Below, piece after piece: positions 46,031 through 55,370 of a stretch of DNA of 64,000 nt (the stretch's first letter is position 1; every line of letters starts with the position of its first letter). The position numbers were made by a program, and so were the translations under genes. The DNA comes from Blastococcus sp. VKM Ac-2987 (GTDB taxonomy: Bacteria; Actinomycetota; Actinomycetes; Mycobacteriales; Geodermatophilaceae): positions 1,550,047 through 1,614,046 of the forward strand of contig NZ_JAPVBG010000001.1 of the NCBI RefSeq assembly GCF_026967805.1, written 5' to 3'. The notes beneath the pieces were generated by a model that was not told the origin of the DNA, did not search any database, and was given only the letters and a program-made list of their open reading frames with translations.

Positions 46031-46120
46031 ACCTTTCGGGGAAGTGATCCCGGTCACGGGGGAATGGCAGTCCCGTCCTGTCGGATCCGGCGTCGAGCCG
46101 GCGACACCAAGGAACAGCCC

Positions 46121-46447
46121 ATGAGCTGGGTGCTGATCGTCATCGCGGTGTGGGTGGTCGTCGCCCTCGGTGCCGCACTCCTCATCGGGGGATCCATCCG
46201 CCTGGCCGACCGCCGAGCCGCAGAAGCCGTGGCTCGACTCGGGGAGCGGGCCGCCGGAGCAGCAGCCACGCAGTCGACGGTCCCCCGCCCCGCGGGTGCC
46301 GGGGACGATCGGCCCTGGCCCGACCACCGGTCGGCTGCGGCCCAGGCCGTCCCCGTCCCGCCGCAGCGGCTCCGCCGGACGACCGTGCACGGCTGCGTCA
46401 CGCCCGTCGAACGCATCCCCAGCGAGCGGCAGCCCGGGGCGGCCTGA
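46121..46447 (+). CDS. Small single-pass membrane protein with MSW/IRxADR module and Pro/Ala tail
   Basis: A 108-residue unrecognised protein. MSW and one helix (about 4-23) lead to IGGSIRLADRRAAEA. The rest is a polar Ala/Pro/Arg tail, presumably cytoplasmic given the positive residues after the helix. The first 35 residues align with the proteins at 21843-22700 and 29647-29817. ATG 46121 follows AAGGAA at good spacing. It lies 87 bp upstream of the LCP gene on the same strand and could share its transcript. Confidence 0.75.
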   Translation: MSWVLIVIAVWVVVALGAALLIGGSIRLADRRAAEAVARLGERAAGAAATQSTVPRPAGAGDDRPWPDHRSAAAQAVPVPPQRLRRTTVHGCVTPVERIPSERQPGAA

Positions 46448-46534
46448 CCTCACTCCCGAGGGGCAGGTCTACCGCCGCCCTCCGTCGCCCGGCCGTACCC
46501 TCGGCCGGGCTCGACGGCTGACGGGGGCAAAGGC

Positions 46535-47629
46535 ATGCGCGGCGACGGGATCGGCTCGTCCGGGCAGGACGGACGCGACAGAGGTCAAGCGCACCTCTCC
46601 GGGACGACGGGTGACGCACGCCCCCGCCGCCGCGGGCGGCGGGTGCTGATCAGCCTCGGCGTGCTGGCTCTCGTCCTGGTCGTGCTGGTCGGTGGCGGCT
46701 TCTGGTTCCTCGCCGACCGGTGGGCCGGCAACATCGACCGCGTCTCCGACGTCTTCGCAGATCTGCAGGAGGAAGGGCGCCCCGCGCCGGCCACGCCGCA
46801 GCAGGACGCCGGCGAAGAGCCGATCACCTTCCTGCTGGTCGGCTCAGACACCCGTAGCGAAGGCGAGCAGGGCGTCGATCCCGGCGGCCGCTCGGACGCG
46901 ATCATGCTGGCCCGGCTCTCGGCCGATCGTCAGCACGCGCAGCTGATCTCCATCCCGCGCGATTCGTGGGTCGACATCCCCGGCTACGGGATGAACAAGA
47001 TCAATGCCAGCTACGCCTTCGGCGGCCCGTCGCTGCTGATCCAGACGGTGGAGCAGCTGACCCAGGTGCGCATCGACCACTACGTGGCCATCGACTTCGA
47101 GGGCCTCATCCAGGTGACCGACGACCTCGGCGGCGTCGACGTGGTGGTGGCGGAGACGACCCGGAACGGCCCGTACACGTTCGAGGCCGGCCTCAACCAC
47201 CTCGACGGCGATGAGGCCCGCTGGTACCTGGGGCAGCGCTACGGCCTCGCCGGCGGTGACTTCGACCGGGTGAAGCGGCAGCAGCAGTACCTGCGGGCGA
47301 TGTTCGACAAGCTGTTCAGCTCCGACACCTTCACCAGCCCGCCGAAGCTGGACGCCGCGATGCTGGCCATCACCAGCGCGGTCGGCGTCGACGACGCCCT
47401 CGGCAACGCCGAGCTGGTGAGCATGGCCTACTCGATGCGCGGGGTGACCCCCGCCGACGTCGAGTTCTTCACCGCACCCGTGCTCGGCACCGGGATGGAG
47501 GGGGCGGCCAGCGTGGTCTACCTCGACGACGTGGCTGCCGACCGCATGTGGGGCTACCTGCGCAGCGACTCGCTGGGCCAGAACGCCGACGAGTTCGCCG
47601 ACGAGGCCCTCCCCGCCGTCCCCCGCTGA
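46535..47629 (+). CDS. LytR-CpsA-Psr (LCP) family glycopolymer ligase
   Basis: Membrane-anchored phosphotransferase that links lipid-carried glycopolymers to peptidoglycan, 364 residues. A cytoplasmic basic lead is followed by one helix (about 37-60). The LCP domain has ITFLLVGSDTR, GRSDAIMLARLSAD, ISIPRDSWVDIPGYGMNKIN and YVAIDFEGLIQVTDDLGGVDV, with the Asp and Arg residues that bind pyrophosphate. No C-terminal LytR_C domain is present. Between two polysaccharide loci it is a natural attachment enzyme for either product. Confidence 0.93.
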   Translation: MRGDGIGSSGQDGRDRGQAHLSGTTGDARPRRRGRRVLISLGVLALVLVVLVGGGFWFLADRWAGNIDRVSDVFADLQEEGRPAPATPQQDAGEEPITFLLVGSDTRSEGEQGVDPGGRSDAIMLARLSADRQHAQLISIPRDSWVDIPGYGMNKINASYAFGGPSLLIQTVEQLTQVRIDHYVAIDFEGLIQVTDDLGGVDVVVAETTRNGPYTFEAGLNHLDGDEARWYLGQRYGLAGGDFDRVKRQQQYLRAMFDKLFSSDTFTSPPKLDAAMLAITSAVGVDDALGNAELVSMAYSMRGVTPADVEFFTAPVLGTGMEGAASVVYLDDVAADRMWGYLRSDSLGQNADEFADEALPAVPR

Positions 47630-47798
47630 CCGCCTGCTGAATCGACCGGCTTCGACGGCAGCCTCGAGGCCCGTCCCGGGATGCGTGGCCGCCGGAGGAG
47701 CAGCGCCCCGCGCCGGGAACTGTGCGGCGCCGCCGGCCTGCTGAACGAGACCCACCGGGCCGCGGACCGCTCGCCACGAATGCCTCGCTGGACGCCGG

Positions 47799-49103
47799 TC
47801 ACGCAGTGGCGACCACCGATGCGCCCACCGCGCGATCGTGCCGGCGTTGGGCGCGGAGAAGAGCCCACCACGCGAGGGCGACGAAGAGGAACTCCGCCGC
47901 CAGCGTGGCCACGGCGCCACCCCACCACGAGAAGCGTGGGATGAGGGTCAGGTTGAGCACCGCCGCGGCCACCGCCGCGACGGAGATGGCGTACATCCGG
48001 TACCCGTGCGCCCCGAGTCCCAGGAGACCGTTGAAGCTGAATGCTCCGAGGCCGCGCAGGAGGACCAGGACCGCGAGCACCTGCACCATGGGCACCGAGC
48101 CCCGGTAGTCCTCCCCGAGCACCGCCGGGAGCAGGGGAGCGGCGGCGATGGCCACGGCCGAGGCGAGGATTCCGTAGCTAGCACCCAGCACGGTGTACGC
48201 CCGCGACCGCCGGGTGTGCTCCCCCGTGGCGTCGGGATCGTGGACGAGGAAGCGGCGGTGGGACGCCGTCACCAGCGCCTTGATGGGTGCGGCGACGACC
48301 TGAACCGCCCGGTAGGCGGCCGCGTACAGCCCGGCCGTGACGGGATCGGCCAATCGGACCATCAACACCTTGTCAGCGTCCTCATGGACGGAGAACGCGA
48401 GGAGCGAGGTCGCAGCGGACATCCCGTCGCACACCTCCTGCGTCGTGGGCTTGCGCGGGCGCAGGGGAACGCCATCCCGCACGCGGAGCTGCCCGAGCAC
48501 GACGGCGGCCACGAGCAGACCGAGCACGCAGAAGGCAGCCGCGACCTGACCGAGCGACATGCTGCCGAGCGCCGCCAGACCGACGACGGCTCCCGTCCGT
48601 CCTAGGAGCAGGAGCACCCGGGGGATCACGGACTCGCGGTAAGCGTCCAGCGCCTGGCGGTATGCGGCCGACAGGACGACCGCTCCCATGCCCAACAGTT
48701 CGGCCACCGCCAGGAGACCGAAGACGGCCGCGTCGAGGCCTGGGAAGAGGATCCCGCTGAGCAGCAAGCCCGTCAGCAGGGCGGCGCAGGTCGTGGCAAG
48801 TGCCAATCCCAGGGCGCGGCCGAACACCTCACCGGGCGGGCGGCGATCACGCACGATCCCCTGCATCAGCAGCTGGGCCACCGCCCCGTAGGAGACCATG
48901 CCGAGCGCGGCGATCAGCGCTTGTGCACCGACGAAGTAACCATATGCACCCGGCCCCAGCCGAGTGCTGATGACGAACATGACGACCAGTCCCGACACCA
49001 TGGTCACGAGCTCGACCACAGCCGCCCAGCCGGTGTCCCCGGCCAACCGTTTCGCGCTGCGGCGCCACAACGCGCGGAGCGAGCCGCCGTACCCGGGGTT
49101 CAC
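47799..49103 (-). CDS. Wzx-like polysaccharide flippase, locus B
   Basis: MOP-superfamily flippase, 434 residues, with about 12-14 helices. It opens with GDTGWAAVVELVTMVSGLVVMFVISTRLGPGAYGYFVGAQ, a usual Wzx start. Conserved polar EDADKVLMVRLADPVTAGLYAAAYR in the middle is typical. The GTG start overlaps the Wzy stop by four bases. It is the last gene of the locus B operon and presumably flips the lipid-linked unit made by the GT2-GT4 and WecG-like enzymes. Confidence 0.88.
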   Translation of the reverse strand: MNPGYGGSLRALWRRSAKRLAGDTGWAAVVELVTMVSGLVVMFVISTRLGPGAYGYFVGAQALIAALGMVSYGAVAQLLMQGIVRDRRPPGEVFGRALGLALATTCAALLTGLLLSGILFPGLDAAVFGLLAVAELLGMGAVVLSAAYRQALDAYRESVIPRVLLLLGRTGAVVGLAALGSMSLGQVAAAFCVLGLLVAAVVLGQLRVRDGVPLRPRKPTTQEVCDGMSAATSLLAFSVHEDADKVLMVRLADPVTAGLYAAAYRAVQVVAAPIKALVTASHRRFLVHDPDATGEHTRRSRAYTVLGASYGILASAVAIAAAPLLPAVLGEDYRGSVPMVQVLAVLVLLRGLGAFSFNGLLGLGAHGYRMYAISVAAVAAAVLNLTLIPRFSWWGGAVATLAAEFLFVALAWWALLRAQRRHDRAVGASVVATA

Positions 49104-50395
49104 CGCTGCTCCGCCCGACCGGCACCGGAGCCGACTGCGACCGGCCCCGCCGACGATGCACCGGCGACAGCCGGCGACCTGCGAGCCGTACGGAGCGGCG
49201 ATCGCCCGTCAGGAACAGCCGGAGGCGTCAGGAATCCGCCGAGCAGCGCGAGCAGCAGCAGGCCCTCGCCGGTGAAAGGGGAACTCTCGGTGAAGGCGGT
49301 GATCAGCAGCACGGCGAGCAGGCCCAGCGGCCAGGCCGCCTCCGCATACGGGCGGTGGCCGAGCGCTCGGAGGACCAGGGAGACGACGAGCACGAGGAAC
49401 AGTCCGAGCCCGACGAACCCGACCTGCAGCGGCAGGTCGAGGTAGCCGTTGTGCGCATAGAAGGCTTCGAACCGGGACTCCCGCCAGATCTCCAGGGTCA
49501 CCGGGGAAGCCCGGTCCCACACACCGCCGAAGCCGTAGCCCTCGATGGGGCGCTCGCCGATCTGCCGGATCACCGCGGTCCATATCTCCCGGCGGCCGGT
49601 CAGAGAGCTGTCCCGCCCGAGCAGTTCGAGCCCGAGCCCCGGGCGGGCGACGATGCAGAGGACGGCGATGAGCAGCGCGGCCGCCGCCATGACATCCGTT
49701 CTCAGCCGTCGACGGTCGTCCGGACGCTCCCCTCGCAAGGCATGCCACCCGATAACGCAGCCGGCCGCGGCCGTGGCGCCCAGCGCACTGGCCGACTGAC
49801 TGCCGACGACGACGATCGCGCACAGGGCAAGCCACAGCCTTCTCCGCCATCCGGCCGACGTGTCGCAGTAGAGGGTCACGAAGGCGACCGCGCAGAAGAA
49901 CCCGAGACCGTTCTTGTGCGGGAAGAGACCGTGCCAGCCGGGGGCTCCGTCAGCGCCGGGCGTGGTCGACCAGTCCGGGAGCACGACCAGCACCACCACG
50001 GATGCCAGGAGGACGCCCCGGACAGCCAGCGCGAGCACGTGTCGCGCGGCCGGCAAGCCGAGAACCTGGCCGACCACCCACCCGACCGTCAGCAGCGCGA
50101 AGACGTCCACGCACCGGCGCACGGAGTTCGCCTGGTCCGACGTCCACAGCACCGACAGCAGACACCAGCCGCCGAACAGGAGCATCGGCAGGGGCAACCG
50201 CAGGCGGCCACGCCGCTCCGCCGGCAGGCACAGGATCGTCACCAGGGCTGCGAGCGGGAGCAGCCGGAGCGTCCACCGCATCGCGGCGACGTCGGACCAC
50301 TGGGAGACGAGGAACGACACCGTCAGGAGGGGCGCAGCCCCCGTTTCGGCAACCCTTCTCCCTGGTCCGACCCGGAGGAACGGCCCCGCGGTCAC
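49100..50395 (-). CDS. O-antigen ligase/Wzy-type polymerase, locus B
   Basis: A 431-residue membrane protein with about ten helices and the Wzy_C/O-antigen ligase loop: HGLFPHKNGLGFFCAVAF, LTGRREIWTAVIRQIGERP and GYGFGGVWDR, then AHNGYLDLPLQVGFVGL. This HNGYLD and LTGRxxIW pattern is a recognised ligase/polymerase signature. The GTG start overlaps the Wzz stop (GTGA). It polymerises the locus B unit together with the neighbouring Wzz and Wzx proteins. Confidence 0.9.
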   Translation of the reverse strand: MTAGPFLRVGPGRRVAETGAAPLLTVSFLVSQWSDVAAMRWTLRLLPLAALVTILCLPAERRGRLRLPLPMLLFGGWCLLSVLWTSDQANSVRRCVDVFALLTVGWVVGQVLGLPAARHVLALAVRGVLLASVVVLVVLPDWSTTPGADGAPGWHGLFPHKNGLGFFCAVAFVTLYCDTSAGWRRRLWLALCAIVVVGSQSASALGATAAAGCVIGWHALRGERPDDRRRLRTDVMAAAALLIAVLCIVARPGLGLELLGRDSSLTGRREIWTAVIRQIGERPIEGYGFGGVWDRASPVTLEIWRESRFEAFYAHNGYLDLPLQVGFVGLGLFLVLVVSLVLRALGHRPYAEAAWPLGLLAVLLITAFTESSPFTGEGLLLLALLGGFLTPPAVPDGRSPLRTARRSPAVAGASSAGPVAVGSGAGRAEQR

Positions 50396-51810
50396 GGACG
50401 GGTGGCGACCACGTGGACGTCGGCCTTGGTCTCCCTCTCCAGGATCCCGAGGCCGAGTCGCAGGTCCGTCTCGGATTGCTCCGGCAGCGGCACCGCGAGA
50501 ACGACATGGTCGGCGGCGCGAAGGACTGAACGCGCCGTCGGTGACACGACGATCGACGAGACGTCCACGACCACTACGTCGAACGCAGTCACATCGTCGG
50601 GCTGGCTGCCCAGCACGTCGCCCGCCGGCAGCGCGCGCGGATCGCCGTGCCGGCTCACCACGAGCCCCGCGGTGGCTCCGTCGGACCAGCGCCACCCAGG
50701 TGCATCGGCGGGTCCCGGGACGAGCTCGCGCCCCGGTGAGTCGGGGCCACCGGTCAGGACCGATCGCGCACCGGCGGCCTCGTCGAGGGTCACGGCCAGG
50801 ACCCGTCGGCCCGTCGCGGCCTGCCACGAAGCCAGAGCCGACCAGACGGTCGAGGTTCCGGCCTCCGGGGCAGCGCTGCACACCGCGATGACGGCCGGCG
50901 TGGCGGAGCCACCCCCCGGCTCGACGAGTGCGGCCAACCGGCGAACGGGTTCATCGACCCGTCGGAGCAGCGCTTCCGGGGTCCGGAGATCAGCCGCACT
51001 GACGCGGGGGAACTCGGCCACGACCGGGACGCCGGTCATGGACTCGACTTGCGTGCGGCTCACCACGAGCGGCCGCCGGGATCCCCGCACCACCCCGACG
51101 ACCACGCCGAGCACCCCACCGGCGACCGCTCCCCCGGCGACCGCCTGCAGTCGCGAGAGGAGACGCGCGGGAGATGCGCTCCGCGCCTCGTCCACAACCC
51201 GCGTCGCATCGCGCAGCACGCCGCTTCCCGAGAGCTCCGTGAGATCCGATGTCACCGCGGCAAGCTGGACACCCAGGGCGCTCGCCAGCGCTCCGGACAG
51301 CCCCGGGTCGGCAAGGCGGCCCTCCAGATCCCGAGCCTGCGCGTCCAGCTGTCGTCGTCGCTCCGCCAGCGCGGCCTGGGCCGACTCTTCCCGTCTCACC
51401 ACGTACGTCGAAGCGACGGCGTTCGCGATGTCGCGCGCCTCATCGGCGGAGTCGGCGCGGGCCACGACCTGCACGACGTCGGTTCCGGTGACGTGCGAGA
51501 GGTCCAGCGCATCACGGACGTCCGACGCCTGTACCGAGGAAGACAGCTTGCCCGCTGCCTCTTCGGCGATCGCGTAGCTCGTGAGCAGTTCCATCTCGCT
51601 GGTCACATACCGCTCGGGGTCACCGCTGAACGGCTGCTGACCAGGCACGAGAATGGCGGTGCTGTCCATCACGAGCACCGCCGAGGCCTGCCAGCCGGAC
51701 GGCAGGACGAGATGCCAGCCGGCAGCGCCGAGAACGGCTCCTAGGAATGTCATCACAGCGACCAGGACCAGAGACCGTCGAATTGCATGGTACAGGAGTC
51801 GCAATTCCAC
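50392..51810 (-). CDS. Wzz-type protein with degenerate BY-kinase-like domain, locus B
   Basis: A 472-residue chain-length regulator. The Wzz domain lies between helices at about 13-35 and 223-242, with a coiled-coil-like region (about 140-165). The C-terminal domain keeps the BY-kinase fold outline, including VIAVCSAAPEAGTSTVWSAL where Walker A should be and FDVVVVDVSS at Walker B. It has no P-loop lysine (GT in place of GK) and no tyrosine tail, so it is unlikely to phosphorylate. It may act as a structural partner or rely on the locus A kinase. GTG start. It precedes the Wzy gene with a four-base overlap. Confidence 0.88.
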   Translation of the reverse strand: MELRLLYHAIRRSLVLVAVMTFLGAVLGAAGWHLVLPSGWQASAVLVMDSTAILVPGQQPFSGDPERYVTSEMELLTSYAIAEEAAGKLSSSVQASDVRDALDLSHVTGTDVVQVVARADSADEARDIANAVASTYVVRREESAQAALAERRRQLDAQARDLEGRLADPGLSGALASALGVQLAAVTSDLTELSGSGVLRDATRVVDEARSASPARLLSRLQAVAGGAVAGGVLGVVVGVVRGSRRPLVVSRTQVESMTGVPVVAEFPRVSAADLRTPEALLRRVDEPVRRLAALVEPGGGSATPAVIAVCSAAPEAGTSTVWSALASWQAATGRRVLAVTLDEAAGARSVLTGGPDSPGRELVPGPADAPGWRWSDGATAGLVVSRHGDPRALPAGDVLGSQPDDVTAFDVVVVDVSSIVVSPTARSVLRAADHVVLAVPLPEQSETDLRLGLGILERETKADVHVVATRP

Positions 51811-51939
51811 GAAAGGCCTCTCGTCGGTCAGGGTTCGCGTTACCGATCAATGCGTGCGGAGCAATGTGATGGTAGGCATGACGCGCACTCGACCGGCACA
51901 TCTCGCATTCGTGTGCCACCCCTGCGAGCGAGTCGCCGG

Positions 51940-53097
51940 CTACCCGTCCCCCCGGCCGTCCCGGGTGGGACCTCGCTGCCGCGCGACCCGGCGTGGGGGA
52001 GGACGCAGTCGGCTCTCCAGCGGAACCTCGACGGCCACGTGCAGCAGCCACGCGGCCGCCACCGACCCCACCAGCGCTGTCACCGTAGCCAGGAGGAGTG
52101 GCGCTCCCACCAGCTCCTGGCCCACGCCGAGCCGCTCGATCCCCCCGAACACGACGCGCAGGACCAGCGTGTGCGCGAGGTAGAAGGCGTACGACCACAC
52201 GCCCAATCTGACGAGGGCCGGAAGACGGAGGAACGATGGCCGCCCTTCGATGTCCGCCTGCGCCGCGGCCCACACCAGGACGGCGAACGGGAGGATGGTG
52301 ACGGCGACGTCCCGGAAAGCCGCCGGCACGTGGTTCGCCAGGAGGAACGCAGACAGGGCGAACGTCGCGGCCGCCCAGAGCGGCGGGGACCGACGAACCC
52401 CGTGGACGGCGATCCGCCCGACGAGCATGCCGATCAAGAATTCGAGCAAGCGCGCAACCGGGAAGACCGTGACCAGCCAGTGCGAGGTCGGGCCGCCGCC
52501 CGCTGCGACAGCGAGTGCGGCATTGGCCTGCACCAGCACGATGAGGGCGGCCACGCCGGCCATCGCCGATCGGACCGTCCACGCACGCACCGCCCGGTGT
52601 AGCAGCGGGAACATCAGGTAGAAGAATGCCTCGCAGGACAGGGTCCAGAAGACGGCGTTCGTCGCCCAGTAGACGGCCTCGTCGGGCGCCCAGGACTGGG
52701 TCAACGTCAGCGGGACCAGGTCGACCAGCGACGGCCGCCGGTGATCGAGCAGCATCAACGCGACGGAGAGCAGCCAGGTGACGGCGTAGGCGGGGTAGAT
52801 GCGCGCGAACCGGCGGCGGTAGAACTCGGCAGCCGTGTCGTCACCCCTGGCGGTCCAGGTCATGACGAAACCGCTGACCAGGAAGAAGAAGGAGACGCCG
52901 GTCGTGCCGGCGGTGAAGACGCTCGCCGCCCAGCCGTGCTGGCCGAAGCTCAGCGAGTGGAGCGCGAAGACGGCGAATGCCGCGACGAACCGCAGGCCGG
53001 TGAGGGAGTCCAACCGCGGTCGGCTCGTGGTGGGTACCGGGGCGGGCAGGCGCGCCCGCGCCGCCCGTTCCGTCGGGGAGGGCGCGCGGGAGGTCAT
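51940..53097 (-). CDS. OafA/YrhL-type acyltransferase (locus B)
   Basis: Acyltransferase_3 membrane protein, 385 residues. It has RLDSLTGLRFVAAFAVFALHS with the catalytic His, FFFLVSGFVMTW and FYRRRFARIYPAYA, then about ten helices and an Arg/Pro tail. It is very similar in layout to the locus A enzyme. The start overlaps the stop of the GT2-GT4 fusion by four bases. It likely acetylates the locus B unit or polymer. Confidence 0.9.
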   Translation of the reverse strand: MTSRAPSPTERAARARLPAPVPTTSRPRLDSLTGLRFVAAFAVFALHSLSFGQHGWAASVFTAGTTGVSFFFLVSGFVMTWTARGDDTAAEFYRRRFARIYPAYAVTWLLSVALMLLDHRRPSLVDLVPLTLTQSWAPDEAVYWATNAVFWTLSCEAFFYLMFPLLHRAVRAWTVRSAMAGVAALIVLVQANAALAVAAGGGPTSHWLVTVFPVARLLEFLIGMLVGRIAVHGVRRSPPLWAAATFALSAFLLANHVPAAFRDVAVTILPFAVLVWAAAQADIEGRPSFLRLPALVRLGVWSYAFYLAHTLVLRVVFGGIERLGVGQELVGAPLLLATVTALVGSVAAAWLLHVAVEVPLESRLRPPPRRVARQRGPTRDGRGDG

Positions 53098-55370
53098 GCC
53101 GGCGCAGCCACGGGCAGCACCGGAAGAGGCGCATCGGCGGACCCCGGGAGCCCGCCCGCTTTCGGGATGATCCCGACATCGGCGAGGCGCTCGTCCAGCT
53201 CTGCGTACGCACGGCCGGGAGCGAACAGCTCGGCGGCGTCCGCCGCCGCGTGCTCCAGCTCGCGCCTTGCCCCCGGGTCGCGCAGCAGGCGCACGACCCC
53301 GTCGGCGAATGCGGTCGCCTCGTCGGCCAGGAGATACGGCCGAGGATCCAGCGCGCCGAGCCCCTGGGCGCCCACCGCCGTGGTGACCGTTGCCAGACCG
53401 TGGCAGATGGACTCCACGACCTTGACCTTCAGCCCGCTCCCCGAGCGCAGCGGTGCGATGGCGACGCTCGCGGCGGCGTACTCCGGCGCAAGATCCGGAA
53501 GCTCACCGCGGAGGATGACCTGGTCGGGCACCTTCCCCAGGCGTGCACACACCGTGCCGACGACATGAAGCTCGCTTCCCGGGTTGCGACGGGCCACCGT
53601 GGGCCAGCACTCTTCGAGGAACCAGTTGATGGCCTCCACGTTGTGCAGGGACCCGCTCCCCACGAACAGGCACCGTCCGGGGACGACTCCGTCACGCGGA
53701 GCGGGTTCGACCTGCAGGGCAACGGGCGTGACGACGACGTGCGCCCGGGGAGCCATGCTCCGGAGAGTCCGGGCATCGTCCCACTGGATGGCGGTGATCG
53801 TGTCGAAGGACTGCAGCCAGGTGGCCTCCGTGCTCGCCGAGAAGTCGGCGGGCCGGATCGCGTGACCGGCAGCGCGAAAACTCTCCGCCCTCTCCGAGAC
53901 CACGTCATGCGCGATGAGCCCCTGCGTCGTCACCGACGCGGGCCGGACGGGGGGTGACGGCACAGTGAAGATCGTGTTGTAGAAGACGGCCTGGGGCTGC
54001 AGCTCCTCCAGGGTCTGCGCCACCCACCGCGACGTCGCCGCGGTCGGCCACGCACCGAGGACGTGGGCCACGCCCGCGCGAGCCCGCAGGCGGGTACGCA
54101 GTCGATCGACCGGCGCCTGGAGAACGCGCGGGGACCGCCGGAACAGCCACCAGGCCAGCTGGGTGGCGATGGCGACCGGGCTGGACACGAATTGCACCCC
54201 GCCGATCGTCCGGAGCGCCGGCGAGTAGTAGACCTCCCCTGGTGGGGACTTCCGGACCAGGAAGCCGGTGCGTGAGCCCGTCACGACCACGGCGACTCGA
54301 AACCCCAGCGAGCGATAGCGCGAGACGAACGCCGCCAGGTGCCGCGCGTGACCGGCGTGCTGGTACTCGGGTCCTTCGGCAGCGACGACGGCGATGGTGG
54401 CCGGCGACGAAGCCGGGTCGGTCTCCCCGTGCACGTACAGGTCGATCGTCCTGCCCAGGAGCCCGCCGACCATGCCGAGTCCACGGGCAGCACGCATGAG
54501 CCCCAGGGCGAGCGCGGACCTCTGACCGCACACCGCGCTGCGAACGGCAGCGAGCCCTCCGCTCGCCAACCAGAAGGCGGCCTTCAGCAATCGTCGCGCC
54601 GGCTTCCCCCACCTCTGGTGGCCCGAGGCTCGGTCCAGCAGTCCCAGCGTGGTGCCTTTCCGGTACTCGCGGCGCAGGAGGTACCGAAGCGACAACCTGT
54701 CCCGGGGCACCCATTCATGAGCGATCGCCTGCGGCGCGTAGTAGATCCGCGCCCCTCCCTCTCGGGCCTGGCGGAAGAACAGCTGGTCCTCGCCGCCGGA
54801 GATGCCCAGCCGCTCGTCGAACCGCAGGCCGAGCCGACCGATGAGTTCCGTCGCCAGGGCGAAGTTCCCGCTCCACGCGTCGGTCACCCAGCCCTCTTCC
54901 CACCCGTCGGGCACGGAGTGGAACACGGGCCTGGAGATCCACGCCGGGGCGTCCGAGGGGTACCGCGCCAGCACCGGCCCGACGACGATGTCGGCACCGG
55001 CACGGCCGAGCGCGCCGACCAGAGCGGCGAGCCAGTCGTCGGCGGGGATCTCGTCGTCGTCGAGGCAGGCCATCACGGGCGCCCGGTGAGCGGCGGCGTC
55101 CAGCAGGGCGTTGCGCCCGCTGGCGATGTTGCCGGCCCCATGGGGCACGTACTGCACCGGGAACGAGACCTTCGCGGCGTACCGCCGCACCACAACTTCC
55201 GCCTCGCGGTCCGGGGAGTTGTCCACGACGACGACCGCGAGCCGCCGCCCTTCTGGCTCGGTAGCCAATTGACCGGTGAGTCGCTCGAGCAACTGCCCGA
55301 GCTGCTCCGGCCTCCGATGCGTGACGATGCCGACGACGACGTCCGCCGCATCGGAACGATGGTCAGTCAA
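53094..55370 (-). CDS. Two-domain glycosyltransferase (GT2 fused to GT4-like)
   Basis: A 758-residue protein joining two glycosyltransferases. The N-terminal GT-A/GT2 domain (about 10-290) has VVVGIVTHRRPEQLGQLLERL, VVVDNSPD and ACLDDDEIPADDW with the metal-binding Asp residues. The C-terminal GT-B/GT4 domain (about 325-735) ends with CLFVGSGSLHNVEAINWF and APLRSGSGLKVKVVESICHGLATVTT. One polypeptide could thus add two sugars in turn. It overlaps the WecG-like gene by eight bases and the acyltransferase gene by four. Confidence 0.9.
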   Translation of the reverse strand: MTDHRSDAADVVVGIVTHRRPEQLGQLLERLTGQLATEPEGRRLAVVVVDNSPDREAEVVVRRYAAKVSFPVQYVPHGAGNIASGRNALLDAAAHRAPVMACLDDDEIPADDWLAALVGALGRAGADIVVGPVLARYPSDAPAWISRPVFHSVPDGWEEGWVTDAWSGNFALATELIGRLGLRFDERLGISGGEDQLFFRQAREGGARIYYAPQAIAHEWVPRDRLSLRYLLRREYRKGTTLGLLDRASGHQRWGKPARRLLKAAFWLASGGLAAVRSAVCGQRSALALGLMRAARGLGMVGGLLGRTIDLYVHGETDPASSPATIAVVAAEGPEYQHAGHARHLAAFVSRYRSLGFRVAVVVTGSRTGFLVRKSPPGEVYYSPALRTIGGVQFVSSPVAIATQLAWWLFRRSPRVLQAPVDRLRTRLRARAGVAHVLGAWPTAATSRWVAQTLEELQPQAVFYNTIFTVPSPPVRPASVTTQGLIAHDVVSERAESFRAAGHAIRPADFSASTEATWLQSFDTITAIQWDDARTLRSMAPRAHVVVTPVALQVEPAPRDGVVPGRCLFVGSGSLHNVEAINWFLEECWPTVARRNPGSELHVVGTVCARLGKVPDQVILRGELPDLAPEYAAASVAIAPLRSGSGLKVKVVESICHGLATVTTAVGAQGLGALDPRPYLLADEATAFADGVVRLLRDPGARRELEHAAADAAELFAPGRAYAELDERLADVGIIPKAGGLPGSADAPLPVLPVAAPA

